Source: Takakia lepidozioides (lineage: Eukaryota; Streptophyta; Takakiopsida; Takakiales; Takakiaceae). Taken from it: a stretch of 64,000 bases of DNA. Shown piece after piece: positions 1-10,924 of the stretch; the stretch's first letter is position 1, and the number at the start of each line of letters is the position of its first letter. The notes below the pieces were generated by a model that had not been told where the DNA came from, made no database searches, and saw only the letters and a list, made by a program, of their open reading frames with translations. Both the position numbers and the translations under genes were made by a program. The stretch covers positions 77,665,053-77,729,052 of the forward strand of contig CM060732.1 in the NCBI GenBank assembly GCA_030704615.1, given 5' to 3'.

Positions 1-1505
1 AAAGAAATTACCATTCCTGGACTCAAAAACCGGACCTCCAATGTCCTCAGAAAAGCGACGCTTGGCACCAGCCAGACCTCCAGTCTCAGATGCTGGAATG
101 GCAATCCTGGATAATGGAGGTGAGCCATTCTGCCTGCAAGAAAATCCACTACAAACGCACGGCCCTCATGCTGTTGCAAGCTCTGTAGCATGCAGTGATC
201 AGGAGTATCCCCTGCACGTTGGTTCTCTGCTGTAGCTTCCTTCATACTCTGGGCATGCTGGCCATAGTACAGCTTGGAAATTTCCTGCAAGTTACGAGTT
301 CCATCAAGACCAAGGAGACCATCTTGGGACAAACAGGATACAGGGGTCTCCTCGCGGTGCCTCACCTCCGGGACTGATTGGGATGGTTGCAGACCGTGCA
401 TGGAATCATGTCCTCTTACCCCAGAGGTAGCTGTTAGGGCAGATTCAACAAGGCTGCATTGCATCCCCTGCATCTCCTTGGGTGAATGGTTCGCAGAAAG
501 GGAGCCTTCCTGCATTATCCTCTCTTGCTTCAGCCTCTCCATACTACTGGTTTGATGACGGGTACCTCTTCCATAAGACGCCATTCCTAGAGGTTTCTCT
601 CCAATGCATCCTTCCCCGTTTCTCTCATATTTCGCAGGCCATGCCCTTTCCTTAGCACAGGAGATTTCTTGAGAGAATACAGGTAGTTGTGGGGCCAGAA
701 GCTGTACCTTGTCCTGCTGAAGTTGGTTCATCTCCATCATAGAGCACCTTCCCAGGGGCCGAAACATATAGTTTTCCAACCTGTCCTCAGCAGGTGCCAC
801 CTCAAGGTCCAGTCTTAAGCTTTCAGTCATGCCTGGGGAGTTTTTAGCATGCTTCCCATGTCGTTTTTGCAAGGAGTCAAAAGCACTCCTCCCTGTCAGT
901 GTGTGGACATCATTGGAAGCAGCAAACTCCCAATCCATTGCATTCCTGTTGTGAGCAGCATATGAACTCGTTTCAGAGACAGATTCACGGTCTATTGCAG
1001 AACTGTTCTCAAAGTCCCCACCTGCCCTAGTCTCAGGTTCACTTTGGTCTATACAGGCAGCTTCTCCAGTCGCAGGAAGACCTCCACTCTGTAGAGCATT
1101 TGAAACATGCTCTTGCAGATGATGCCCGGCAGAGGTAATGGCACCACCCTGAAAGGAGGATATGTGGTCTCCCCCTTCTTTTGTGTTTCTACCAATCAGA
1201 AGAATGGCAGGTGGGCCTAGCTGCAGTTCCGTAGCACGTAAGTTCAAGTTGCACTGCACTGTCTCTGCATGTGTGAGACATTGTGAGCTCTCCAGACTCT
1301 GGTAAGATGAGGAAACCTCTGAAAACCCAATGTAATCGTGCTCCCTAAGAGTGGTTCCACTCTGGCTGCTGACCACTCGTCCAGATGCAGGGCAACCTCT
1401 GTTCTGTACAGCATCTGAAACCAGCTCTTGCAGATGATGGCGTGCAATATCTGAGGCATCGGCACCCTTCTGACAGGGAGACCTGTTGTCTACCTCTTCT
1501 TTCAT
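1..1505 (-). CDS. Unknown protein, partial (runs off left edge), internal tandem repeat
   Basis: One minus-strand frame stays open for about 500 codons from the ATG at 1505 to the window edge, far longer than chance at this base composition, so it is probably exonic. I do not recognise the family. The product is hydrophilic, rich in Ser, Gln, Glu and His, with no visible membrane segment or catalytic motif. Its first ~155 residues overlap a repeat of about 107 residues: a segment starting SGTTL at about 1361 repeats one starting SGTTL at about 1683, both containing ELQLGPPA and an HLQE block. The ATG overlaps the TGA that closes the frame just upstream (1502-2053), and the repeat alignment shows the two frames were once continuous. 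The ATG is therefore probably not the true start; the real protein begins further upstream or the gene is broken. Confidence 0.55.
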   Translation of the reverse strand, partial: MKEEVDNRSPCQKGADASDIARHHLQELVSDAVQNRGCPASGRVVSSQSGTTLREHDYIGFSEVSSSYQSLESSQCLTHAETVQCNLNLRATELQLGPPAILLIGRNTKEGGDHISSFQGGAITSAGHHLQEHVSNALQSGGLPATGEAACIDQSEPETRAGGDFENSSAIDRESVSETSSYAAHNRNAMDWEFAASNDVHTLTGRSAFDSLQKRHGKHAKNSPGMTESLRLDLEVAPAEDRLENYMFRPLGRCSMMEMNQLQQDKVQLLAPQLPVFSQEISCAKERAWPAKYERNGEGCIGEKPLGMASYGRGTRHQTSSMERLKQERIMQEGSLSANHSPKEMQGMQCSLVESALTATSGVRGHDSMHGLQPSQSVPEVRHREETPVSCLSQDGLLGLDGTRNLQEISKLYYGQHAQSMKEATAENQRAGDTPDHCMLQSLQQHEGRAFVVDFLAGRMAHLHYPGLPFQHLRLEVWLVPSVAFLRTLEVRFLSPGMVIS

Positions 1506-2053
1506 GTTCTATCTAACTCAATCAGCAGACCGGCGGGTGGGCCTAGCTGCAGCTCCATGGTAAGTAAATCCACCCCCTGCACCCTCTCTGCATGCATGGG
1601 AAACTGTGAGCTTGCCAGATTCTGAGAAGGTGAGGAAACCTCTGAAAGCCAGATGTTGTCATGCCTTATAAGAGTAGTTCCACTCTGGGTGCAATGTCCC
1701 TTTGAGGGAAACAACACTTTGGCATCCGCATCCATGGTGTTAAAGTTTAAAGAATGACAGCCAGAGGTGTCTAACCACGAGCATTCACCACGGTTGCTTG
1801 CAACCCGCATCGAGGTTTGGCCGGAACCTGCTGCCCCATTACTGCCATGGTTGAGGGTATGGGCCACATGACTCCATACGGCCGTTTTGGCATTCCAGCC
1901 AATACTGGAAAACAGAGGAGGAGAACAGCGGGTACCTACAGCCTGGCCATTTAGAGGGGAGTCATGGCTGACACAAATGTGACTGCCTCCACGACCCCCC
2001 ACATTCTGCGACCATGCACAAGAACCATGACTCGCTTTACCAGAGCTCCACAC
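1502..2053 (-). pseudogene. Upstream part of the same unknown coding sequence, shifted in frame
   Basis: About 184 open minus-strand codons end in a TGA at 1504-1502 that overlaps the ATG of the next open frame. Aligning the two ~322-bp repeat units (about 1362-1683 and 1040-1361) shows that, just after the shared ELQLGPPA block, this unit carries about 5 extra bases near 1505-1515 relative to its partner. That shifts the reading frame. Either this is a genuine disabling indel, a sequence error, or the two parts are separate exons of a differently spliced message. The open frame begins right after an in-frame TGA at about 2054, with no clear start codon, so an upstream intron is possible. Confidence 0.45.
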
Positions 2054-4960
2054 TCACATCACTTCAGATGGAGCCACTGAACATATGAAACTGACCAGTT
2101 ATCTTGCAAAGCAGTGGAAGGCTCTCATGCATTTGATTCCGCATAGTAATGTTTCCCTGGCCCAACTCCATAACCTCCTCTTAAAAGCTGCCTTCCTTTG
2201 CCTCTCTTAAGAGACATAGATATACCATGTTTCTCTTCCTACTCACAGCTTGCTCTCTTGTCTGTCTCTATATCATGACCTGCTCAGACTCCTTTCCCTT
2301 GCCCTCCACACGTTATTTCTTTCCAGCTTACGTGATCTGTCTAATTCACCAAGCTATGATGTAGAAGGTCACCTGAGAAACTCCCAGTCAACACTTAGAG
2401 CGCATAGAGTGCATTACTTGTACCGTCTCCCCCTTTCGGGTCCTCTGTGATGACTCAACATGACCAACACGTAAAATGATGTTCACTTTCTTGAGTTTCA
2501 GCACCATTATGGCATCTCAACATGAGACATTCACCTGTAAGTGTTGTCTCATGTAAGCAGAGCATACACCAGCGGTTTTGATAAATCAATGCAGCACCTT
2601 TGTTACGGTGTCTTTTTAGAAACTATTTCATCACCTCTGTATTTTTCAGAACTGATCATGTGGAAGTCCATCTCTCCTGGGTGTGTAGGCGTTTTATGAA
2701 CACACTCGGCATATCTCAACGTTGATAGGGATTACCGGCGTTGCCCTATATGCACTTGAGCCTATGTATTGAGCGATTCCTGCTGTAGACCTTGAATGCT
2801 AGTCGTGTTTGTGCCGCTGAAGGAACTGGGAAGTGGCTAACATCCTGACATGGATGACCGCGGATAGGCACAAACAGACCAGTCCCTGGCTTTGTGACTT
2901 AGTGATCAAGTAAATTTGGAGAAGGCACCAGCAGCTCTCAAACCCTGCAGTTCATGCAGCTGCCATCCACACATACTCAGGCATGCCCCCTTCAATACAC
3001 ATAAACAATTCCTGATTCCATGGTCAAGACAAATTTTGATCCTTAGCTAAATCACACCAGAATTGGGAATCTTCCTATGTTTTTGTAGTGGCAGCTCTGG
3101 CGGGACGCCATGGAAACCTATATTAGATTAAAGACTATGCATGGTCCCGTGCTGCTCGCTATATGGACCCACATGGGTCTCCCTGGATTTAATTTCTATG
3201 ACAGGAGGGTGTGCCTGCGCAAGGTGAGTTTGTATTGAGTCTGACGCACCTTGAGGGAATAGTCAATCCGGCATATCAATCCTTGGGGAGCCGGGGATAT
3301 CTATTCACACAATATGAAAACTCCCCGAAATCGACGAAAGGGACACAATGATTTCGAGGAAAGATGTCCGGCCAGAGCTGCGCTGCGAGAGAAGGAAGTG
3401 GCACGATCTGCGGCCTGTTGCTCGTCTATGCGCCACTTTTCCCTCCCCTCTACGAGAATTCATGACCCTTTCAACTAAAACCAAAAACTCTTTACCTTGT
3501 CGACATTACTGCCAGAGTGTTCATGCCGAATAAACGACGATCCACTCACTTACAGGGAGTTTTTGACCCAAGAGACAATATTGATTCAGTATGCTGCTCT
3601 AGCTCCTATCTAGCCCAAATGTGACAGAGCCACTATTGCCCTGCCTAAGAACCAAAGACGCAGCTTTCAGGCTACATACCTTTGGGCGATCCAACTCCAT
3701 GCCTTCCCACTTTCCTACGGCCAACAAAGACAGGTAGATAGCGAAGCGATAAGCACGAGTGGATCGCCCACCTTCATCTTTATCGGCGCTGAACCTTGCG
3801 TCGCGCCATGACCTCGGAATGACTGCAGCAGCCTTGCCCTGTAGTCCGCTAACGAGACTTAAGAACCAGACTTGAGAATATCAGAACTTTCAAAGTTTGT
3901 GGCACGTTTGTGTATCTCCACGACCCTATTCTTCAAACCTGTGTTTCAAGACGTTTCAATGACATCAAACGGCTGGGTGAGTTGGGAGGGGAAGCGCTGC
4001 CACACTGACCAACGAACCCTCGGCCAACAAACCAGATTCTCAGCTCTTCCAACAGAACTTCACATATTCTGGCGATTTCACACACCAACTTCTTGGAGAT
4101 TGATCACACAACCCCATGCACACACATTCTTACAGCTCTCTAAAACTCTCTCGACATTGCAAATGCAATTGTACAGAAAGAAAAAAACTCGTCCACAGAT
4201 CCACTCAGCGTGTGTCCGTTCATTGGGCTCTTAGTTGGCTAGACAAACAAGGTCAAACTTGGGACACATCGAGTAATCTACAAGAGAGATGCTTCCCCAT
4301 ACTTACTATGGTACACCAGTGAGGAATGTAAAGAACCACCAGAAGGTCAGAAGGTCAGAAGAGTGTAGAAGACTGTAGAGAGTCCTTCCCAGTCTGACAA
4401 TTTGGGTCAGTGAGACAGTATTTAATGACTTGCTTCTCCTCTTCAGCTTTCCCGTCTTCTTCTGAGAGTCTCTCATTCTCTCTTTCTCATGTTTATCCTA
4501 GCTTTAGGATTGGCAATCCTTCTTGGGCCACAAAATCCCTGCATAGTCTCTATTGTACGTTTAGAAGTTCTGCAGCACTAACTTGGTGTAACAGACACTG
4601 AATGTGAAGTACCGCAAATTTGTTGCTCAATTCAGCATGTAATAAGAAAGGATGCAATTGCATGATCACAGCATACATGATACAAGTTCATTTGTTGGAG
4701 ATTGAAGATGAAGCATGATAGACCTGCGACGCTTAGGCATTGCGGCCCAATGGTCCATGAAAGTACACAGTCCTAGCAGGTTGCAGAAGTATCATTTGGC
4801 CTTAGGTTTCCTACTATCTGTTGACAGGCCCTCTCCAAGAGGGTTTTGCAAAGCTTCGGTGCCACAGTTCGATGGTAATTCGCATTGCATGATCATGACC
4901 ATGGACAGATACTACCTGTCATTGCGGAAATGGCATGAGTACATTCTTTGTCTGTCTGTC
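2054..4960. other. No recognisable gene
   Basis: Short open frames only, none with recognisable domains or codon structure. The stretch is AT-rich with pyrimidine-rich patches near 2230-2330 and 4430-4500. No RNA gene, LTR or terminal inverted repeat was seen. Confidence 0.5.
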
Positions 4961-5035
4961 TGTCTGTCTCGTATGGCACAAGGCCACAAGGCTGCGGCAA
5001 ATGTCTTATGAGTACATCTCTCTCGTGTACGCACT
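4951..5035 (+). repeat. (GTCT)n tract plus copy of a short dispersed repeat
   Basis: Five GTCT units at about 4951-4969 are followed by a sequence containing CACAAGGCTGCGGCAAATG and CTTATGAGTACAT. The same block recurs at about 19808-19862, 26745-26820 (reverse), 31600-31790 (reverse, two partial copies) and 34030-34095, so it is a dispersed, possibly SINE-like family. It lies just beyond the 3' end of the YEATS gene. Confidence 0.6.
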
Positions 5036-5179
5036 GCAAACAGAGATCTTGGAGCAAAACTAGCATGGGATGCTCCTTCTATACATGGGTTCAGAGCTCT
5101 GGATATTGCATAACTGTCTTTATGAGGAAAATGCAGGTGGAGCTGAAATGGCAACCGGAAACGATGCAGAGGATGTCTG

Positions 5180-7474
5180 TCAGTGGCTTGCATTGTTTTT
5201 GAGCCGCATTGCTTCATTCTCCAGCAAATTGAGGTCCCTTTTCAACTTTGTCATATGTGTGCGCACCTGCAACCAAGCAAAAGCCCCTACTTTAAGACAA
5301 ACAAGAGAAAACGAGGTGTTGTCAAACCAAGTCAAACTCAGTGTGAAGATTTAGGATGTTCTTGGCTATGTAGCTTACCTGTTGACGGGCGGCAGCCAAA
5401 AGGTTTAGCTCATCAGCTTCTGAATGCCTCAAAAACCACTGTGCCAGAGGATGCTCCTTTGTTTCTCCTTTCTTTCTGTCTACAGACTCATCGACCCCAC
5501 CAGCTGCCCACAAGAAAATTAGCAAAACTCTCTAGTGTATGCTTGCTTCACACTATGCAAACTCAAACACACTGAAAGACTTGATCCTCAAAAAAACTTG
5601 AACGTGAGTTAAGTAATCAGCATCCATGAAACAGGCACAAACAAACCTTGAAGAGCAAGGGCAGAAGCCTGGGATCCAGTGACCAAGACCCCAGGATGAT
5701 TCCGAATTCGTGCAAACAAGGCCTCCGAAGGCTCCGTGAACACAATTTCATCGTACGCCTCCACAACTACAGGCTTCTTTGTGTTCTGCGGCCCTGATTC
5801 ATCCTCTGGATATAGCTTGAGGTGATGGAACCTGCACCCTCAACTTCTTCCCGTTGAACTCCAACAAGCCAGCAGCACACTCTCCTTCCGTGAAAATGCA
5901 ATGCTGACCCACTTTGCCTTGCATTTTCAAACATTAAACATGTTAAGCAGCTTATGTTACATAACTAGCTCTCCATCAAACATATAAATTCGGGAAGGAG
6001 TAGAAATCAGGCTACATACAGCTCCAAGGGTTTCTCAGCGACATCTGCATGAAAGAAAATGGTTATGCCGATTTCAAATTCGCCCCAACCTGTCTCAGAC
6101 AGCTCAAAAGGAGCCATCTCGACTGTCCTGGTTGGATTGCTGAAGCTGTGATGGAGCTGAAACACCACCCTCTTGATCACCACACTGAGGTCCTCATTGG
6201 TGGCACTCCGTACATAGGCAGTCCACTTATTTGAATGGTATCTGCATGCATCTCCATATGACTCAAATCATCTACTCCTGAGCTGCATAAACCCTTCTTC
6301 ACACCATTTCATGCACAGACAAGGTTCGACAGTAGTTGCACATGAATGCCATCATCCAACGATTTCTTATCATCTGACTCCCACCGAGTTTTTTGTTCAC
6401 TATGAAACCCTTTCATATGTTTGGAAATTGAATAAATTGCAATATACTCCACAAAGCTTCGGCTCCATCCATGACTCCCCTAGTCTATATTAAGACAACG
6501 GTAGCCCACCAATCTAAGAGGTTATACTTTCATCTTGTTACAGATCATATGAATGTGAAAAAGGAAGAGATAGTTGAAATCATACTCATCAGCCTTTTTC
6601 CCGAGCCAAAAGGAAATTGTTCCATACACAATGGGAACAGTCAGCTCCACCTCCTTCACCCTTCTGACTGGGTTCTGCAGCAACTTAGCAACGCCTGTCA
6701 GCTGAGTGCTGCCATCAAGCGACAGAGAAAGGCTCCTTGCACACTTCAACATCTTCAAGCGAGACGGATTTAATATACGACTCCTACACTGCCAACTGAC
6801 ATCAACCCAGACCCTGCCATCCGCATCGATGCAAGAAGCATGGCAGCAGAAAAATAGAGCCCACAATTACAAGATGGGCATTACAATATTAAAGTATGAC
6901 GCTAGTACATCCTTGCTCTGTCATTTAAGCTGACAACTGAATTGTGCAATGCAGCAGGGGGCATAGAAGGAAAGGACCTTTTTTTCGTGGTCATCTAGCA
7001 GACGGGCAGTCTTAGCACGCTGCAGTCGCTGAATAGCACTCACTTCCGTTTGCTCAATGCCAAACTTCTTTCCCACGATCGCTTGGGGCATCTTCCCTCT
7101 CAAAGCTACTATCTCATTTATCTGCACCACATACGCACCACCTGTTTCATCTTAACCCTGCTTTAAGGGCTCCATCAACTACATGACTCAGGTAATCAAC
7201 CGGGGAAACCCGGGGAAACCCCGTCGATCTCTGCGCATCACTGCGACACAACGAAACCCTCACATACGAATGTGGCAGGCTAAGAAATGCAATACCGCAG
7301 GGCAAAAAAATGGGGAATACAAACCTCTTCAGAAGTGAGGTCGTTGAGGCGGCGCTTGCGTTTCGATGATGCAGTGGCACCTCCACTGGAACCAGCACTG
7401 GTGGTCGACCCCGAGGGCACTGCAGCAGACGAAAGCGGCGATGCAAGACGAGCTGGAGATGGAGGAGCAGCCAT
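5180..7474 (-). CDS. TAF14: YEATS-domain chromatin protein, TAF14/GAS41 (YAF9) type
   Basis: A YEATS reader subunit, shared in plants by TFIID, SWR1 and NuA4-type complexes, that binds acylated histone H3 in the nucleus. Exons (minus): 7474-7325, 6674-6586, 6241-6020, 5831-5647, 5503-5379 and 5266-5180. Phases join perfectly to give about 285 residues, close to the Arabidopsis proteins. Exon 1 encodes an Ala/Ser-rich N-terminus and a basic KRKRR patch. Exon 2 has VPIVYG and [10 protein letters not shown]; exon 3 has [19 protein letters not shown] and GWGEFEI; exon 4 has LYPEDESGP and YDEIVF. Exon 5 has the HPLAQWF and [15 protein letters not shown] blocks, and exon 6 encodes the coiled-coil tail [18 protein letters not shown] and the stop. 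Donors and acceptors are canonical (for example CAG/GTAAGC after exon 5). No break is seen, so the gene looks functional. A further possible exon lies at 6978-7121. Confidence 0.9.
6978..7121 (-). other. Possible cassette exon (48 codons, HTH-like) inside the YEATS gene
   Basis: Between exons 1 and 2 of the YEATS gene, a 144-bp open segment follows a good acceptor (GTGGTGCAG). It encodes a basic, helix-rich peptide with [20 protein letters not shown] followed by [19 protein letters not shown]. The spacing resembles a helix-turn-helix of the Psq/CENP-B/pogo type, which is a weak inference. It is phase 0 at both ends, so it could be included or skipped without breaking the frame, adding 48 residues. 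The donor (AAG/GTCCTT) is poor. YEATS proteins known to me lack it, so it may be a captured transposase fragment or simply intronic sequence. Confidence 0.35.
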
Positions 7475-7724
7475 CTAACCCACCTCGGTTCCCCCTTATA
7501 TGCCCTCCCCCCGCCACGTCCTCCAGCTAGTCTCTGGGTTTCGATGCAGCAAGCTGCTGCTGCACCATCGCCAGATTCTCGCAGAGCGTTGAACTTGAGC
7601 CGAGGAAGACGGCCCCGTACCCGCTCCTATCACCGTGGCCTATATTGCGGCCTAGAGTGATTTACACTACCAGCCTGCCCGAGTCAAACATGTAATTTTG
7701 GAGCAGTAGAGGAAGGACCCACAC

Positions 7725-8671
7725 ATGAGATTTGTTGTGGAAGCTTCATTGATTGAAAGGGATGGAGGGAGAGCGAAGAAGAGAAAGACGCTCGGTTGGA
7801 CAGGAGGGTCGGAGGGAAAGATGAGTGGGTTGGTGGAGGGTTTGGGTTCCCTCAGAATGGCTCCAGGCAGAGAGCCCTTGAGCAGGAGTTGGTGGAAGGA
7901 TTTTACAGGTGCAGCATTACGTGTGAAGACCCCGCCGCTCTTGGTCGGCAGTTCAGCTGATCAGAAAGGGGCAGGCCGGCAAGGGAATGATGGAGGGGGG
8001 CTTACCCGACGATTAGGATTGTTGGATATTATCTTACTGGGAATTGGAGCATCCATTGGCGCGGGTATTTTCGTGGTCACAGGCACTGTCGCCCACGATC
8101 TGAAGCGTCCCATCTCATGAATCTTCACGACGAGAAACAATTTCTGGCAGAGGGGAGGAATGAGTGGTGAAATTCTTGTTTCCTCCTTTGTTCGCAAGCT
8201 TGTTTTTGTTTTTGTTTGTTACATGTCCTTGTCGGCTGTGGCTTATTGGTAGCTTCTGCTCACAATCTCTATCTAAGAATCAGGTTGAAGCAGAATGTTA
8301 GTCAAATTGGTCTCAGGCTTATATTGGTTGCAACTCTTCTTGGTCAGGAAGATCTGTATAGGCCATACTATCTTGCAGTCATGGCCCAGCCACTCATTCT
8401 TTTTAAACTACTTTAGTGAATTTGCTCCTTTTGGCTTGGATTGGAGAGGTTGTTGTTTTGTTGGACAATTTCTATTTCGTGTAAGTTTTGATCAAGCTTG
8501 GGTGCTTTCGATTTTTAAACCCTGGACAACCTGGTCATTGCAGAAAAGTTCTGACTGCAAACTCATGGTATTACAGGGGTCGTATTGAGTTTTGCGCTGG
8601 CAGGTGCCGCCTGCGTGCCGAATGCTCTCAGCTATGCAGAACTTTCCAGCCGCTTTCCAGCTGTAGTGGGG
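7725..8671 (+). pseudogene. Cationic amino-acid transporter (CAT) gene, 5' fragment only
   Basis: The first open segment (ATG at 7725 or 7821) ends in RLGLLDIILLGIGASIGAGI and FVVTGTVAHD, the first transmembrane helix and GxGIFV-type motif of plant CAT/APC-family amino-acid permeases. The next family block, SFALAGAACVPNALSYAELS through PAVVG, lies at about 8577-8671 after an intron with acceptor TTACAG. A GT at 8107 would restore frame but loses the usual AGP residues before the second helix. After PAVVG, where the family continues into GGAYLYTY, the homology stops dead and the frame runs on in unrelated sequence into the PPR gene. More than 80% of the ~600-residue transporter is missing, so this is a truncated relic unless spliced to something else. 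Confidence 0.7.
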
Positions 8672-8749
8672 CATCGGCAGGGGATCCAGCATAGTTGGCC
8701 ACGATTTCAGGTCCCACTTTGTACATTACTCCCCTCTCTCTCTCGTCAT

Positions 8750-10924
8750 ATGTATGGTGCTGTTGCAAGAAGACTAAGAGAGGGAGTCAACAACAACTCT
8801 ACTGGCACTTGTGAGGATGTGACAAAACTATGCAAAGCAGGACGACTGAAAGAGGCCCTGCAAATGTTGAACCAACAAGGCTTTCGGGCTGGATACAATA
8901 CGTATGTCTGCCTCTTGCAGGAGTGCATCCACAAGAAAGGCCTGGTAGAGGGAAAGCAGGTGCACACCCACATAATACAAAGCGGATTCAAGCCAAAGGC
9001 CTTTGTACTCAGCACCCTTGTCAACATGTATGCCAAGTGTGGGAGTCTGGTGGATGCAAGCCAAGTGTTTGACAATATGTCTGAACGGACCGTGTATACG
9101 TGGAATATAATGATAGCAGGATACGCCAAGCACGGGTACAGCAAGGAGGCTTTCAAGATCTATGAGCAGATGAAATGTGAAGGGGTGACGCCTACCAGGG
9201 TCACGTTCATTTGCGTTCTCAACGCATGTGCCAGCCTAGGAGTCCTGGGAAAAGGCAGAGCTGTGCACGCCGACATCGTCAAAGTTGGACTTGTGCTAGA
9301 CATGATTGTCGAGACTGCCCTGGTTGGCATGTATGCCAAATGCGGGAGCCTGAAGGATGCACGTCAAGTGTTCAACAACATGGCTGAACGCAATGTGTTC
9401 TCATGGAACGCCATAGTCGCGGGATATGCTCAGCAAGGATGTGGAAGCGAGGCTTTCGAGATGTATGAGCAAATGCAACGGGAAGGGGTGACCCCAGACC
9501 AGGTGACATTCACTTGCGTTCTCAATGCGTGTGCCAGCCTAGGAGTCGTGGAAAAGGGCAAGAAGGTCCATTCTGACATAATCAAGGCTGGAATTGTGCC
9601 AGATATCATTCTGGAGACAGCCATCGGTGACATGTACGCCAAATGCGGGAGCATGAAGGATGCGCACCAAGCCTTTGCCAACATGGGTGATCGAGATGTG
9701 GTCTCATGGAACGCCATGATTGCAGGGTATGCTCAGCATGGGTGGGGGAGGGAAGCTTTCAAGATCTATGAGAAAATGCAATTGGAAGGGGTTAAGCCGA
9801 ACAGCGTTACATTCATTTGTGTTCTCAATGCATGTGCGAGCCTAGGAGCCTTGGAAAAGGGCAAAGAGGTTCATGCCGACATCATCAAAGCGGGAATTGT
9901 GTCTGACGTAAATTTGGAGACTGCCCTTGCTGACATGTATGCCAAATGCGGTAGCATGAAGGATGCACGCCAAGTCTTCCACAAGATGCCTAAACAAGAC
10001 ATTGTCTCTTGGAGTGTGATGATCGCTGGATGTGCCCATCATGGTTGTGGTTGGGAGGCCCTTCAACTCTTTGAACAGATGCAACAGAGAGGCTTGAAGC
10101 CCAACAATATCACTTTTACTTTTCTTCTCTCTGCATGTAGCCATGTGGGCCTGGTAGATGAAGGACAACACTATTTCCAGTCCATGAGTCAAGATTATGG
10201 CCTCACTCCTACAGTGGAGCATTTTGGCTGCATGGTGAACCTGCTTGGCCGTGCAGGGCGATTAGATGAGGCAGAGAGCTTCATTATCAAGATGCCATTT
10301 GAACCAAATGCTTTGGTGTGGGGTGCCTTGCTTGGTGCCTGCAGAATTCATGGCGACCTGAACCTAGCAGAACGTGCAGCAAAAGGCATTCTTAAGTGTG
10401 ATCCACAGCATGCTGGAGCTTACGTGCTGCTATCAAACATATATGCTGCAGCTGGCAGGTGGGACGATAAAGCAAAGGTGAGACAAATGATGGAGGACAG
10501 AAGGATCAGGAAGGAGCCAGGACGCAGCTGCATTGAAGTGTGTAACCAGGTCCATACGTTTGTCGCAGACGATAAAATGCATCCACAAGTTGACGAAATC
10601 CATGCTGAGTTGCAGAGATTGTCTGAGCGGATGAAGGAAGAAGGGTATGTGCCTGACACACGCTTTGTGTTGCATGATGTGGAGGAGGAACAAAGAGGGT
10701 CTTCTCTTAGCCATCACAGTGAGAAGCTGGCCATTGCTTTTGGACTCATCAGCACGCCTCCTGGGATGCCTATCCATGTCATTAAGAATCTTCGGGTTTG
10801 CGGTGACTGCCACACCTCCACCAAGTTCATTTCAAAGATTGTGGGGCGAGAGATCATTGTACGGGATGCCAACCGCTTTCACCACTTCCAAGACGGGTTT
10901 TGCTCTTGTGGGGATTATTGGTGA
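8750..10924 (+). CDS. PPR-DYW protein, organellar C-to-U RNA-editing factor
   Basis: An intronless gene of about 724 residues from the ATG at 8750, typical of the PLS-DYW subfamily. It has an Arg-rich N-terminus that could target an organelle, then a run of P-L-S pentatricopeptide repeats built on modules such as LVNMYAKCGSLVDA, YTWNIMIAGYAKHG and GVTPDQVTFTCVLNACASLG. The E/E+ region (near GRSCIEV, VHTFVADDKMHP) and a C-terminal DYW deaminase domain follow. The zinc and catalytic signature is complete: HSEKLA (HxE), CGDCH (CxxC), HHF and the final CSCGDYW. The family binds one base per repeat in chloroplast or mitochondrial transcripts and deaminates a downstream cytidine. Three central repeat triplets are very alike, pointing to recent internal duplication. 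The open frame extends upstream to 8585 through transporter sequence, so a longer chimeric start is possible, but 8750 fits the family. Confidence 0.92.
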   Translation: MYGAVARRLREGVNNNSTGTCEDVTKLCKAGRLKEALQMLNQQGFRAGYNTYVCLLQECIHKKGLVEGKQVHTHIIQSGFKPKAFVLSTLVNMYAKCGSLVDASQVFDNMSERTVYTWNIMIAGYAKHGYSKEAFKIYEQMKCEGVTPTRVTFICVLNACASLGVLGKGRAVHADIVKVGLVLDMIVETALVGMYAKCGSLKDARQVFNNMAERNVFSWNAIVAGYAQQGCGSEAFEMYEQMQREGVTPDQVTFTCVLNACASLGVVEKGKKVHSDIIKAGIVPDIILETAIGDMYAKCGSMKDAHQAFANMGDRDVVSWNAMIAGYAQHGWGREAFKIYEKMQLEGVKPNSVTFICVLNACASLGALEKGKEVHADIIKAGIVSDVNLETALADMYAKCGSMKDARQVFHKMPKQDIVSWSVMIAGCAHHGCGWEALQLFEQMQQRGLKPNNITFTFLLSACSHVGLVDEGQHYFQSMSQDYGLTPTVEHFGCMVNLLGRAGRLDEAESFIIKMPFEPNALVWGALLGACRIHGDLNLAERAAKGILKCDPQHAGAYVLLSNIYAAAGRWDDKAKVRQMMEDRRIRKEPGRSCIEVCNQVHTFVADDKMHPQVDEIHAELQRLSERMKEEGYVPDTRFVLHDVEEEQRGSSLSHHSEKLAIAFGLISTPPGMPIHVIKNLRVCGDCHTSTKFISKIVGREIIVRDANRFHHFQDGFCSCGDYW

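Noticed and set aside
8585-8749. Long PPR open frame read as starting at 8585
   Set aside because: The first 30 codons are transporter homology followed by unrelated sequence, and the first codon is TTG. The family-like start is the ATG at 8750.
9430-10222. Minus-strand open frames inside the PPR-DYW gene
   Set aside because: Shadows of the PPR repeats; no independent domain or codon signal.
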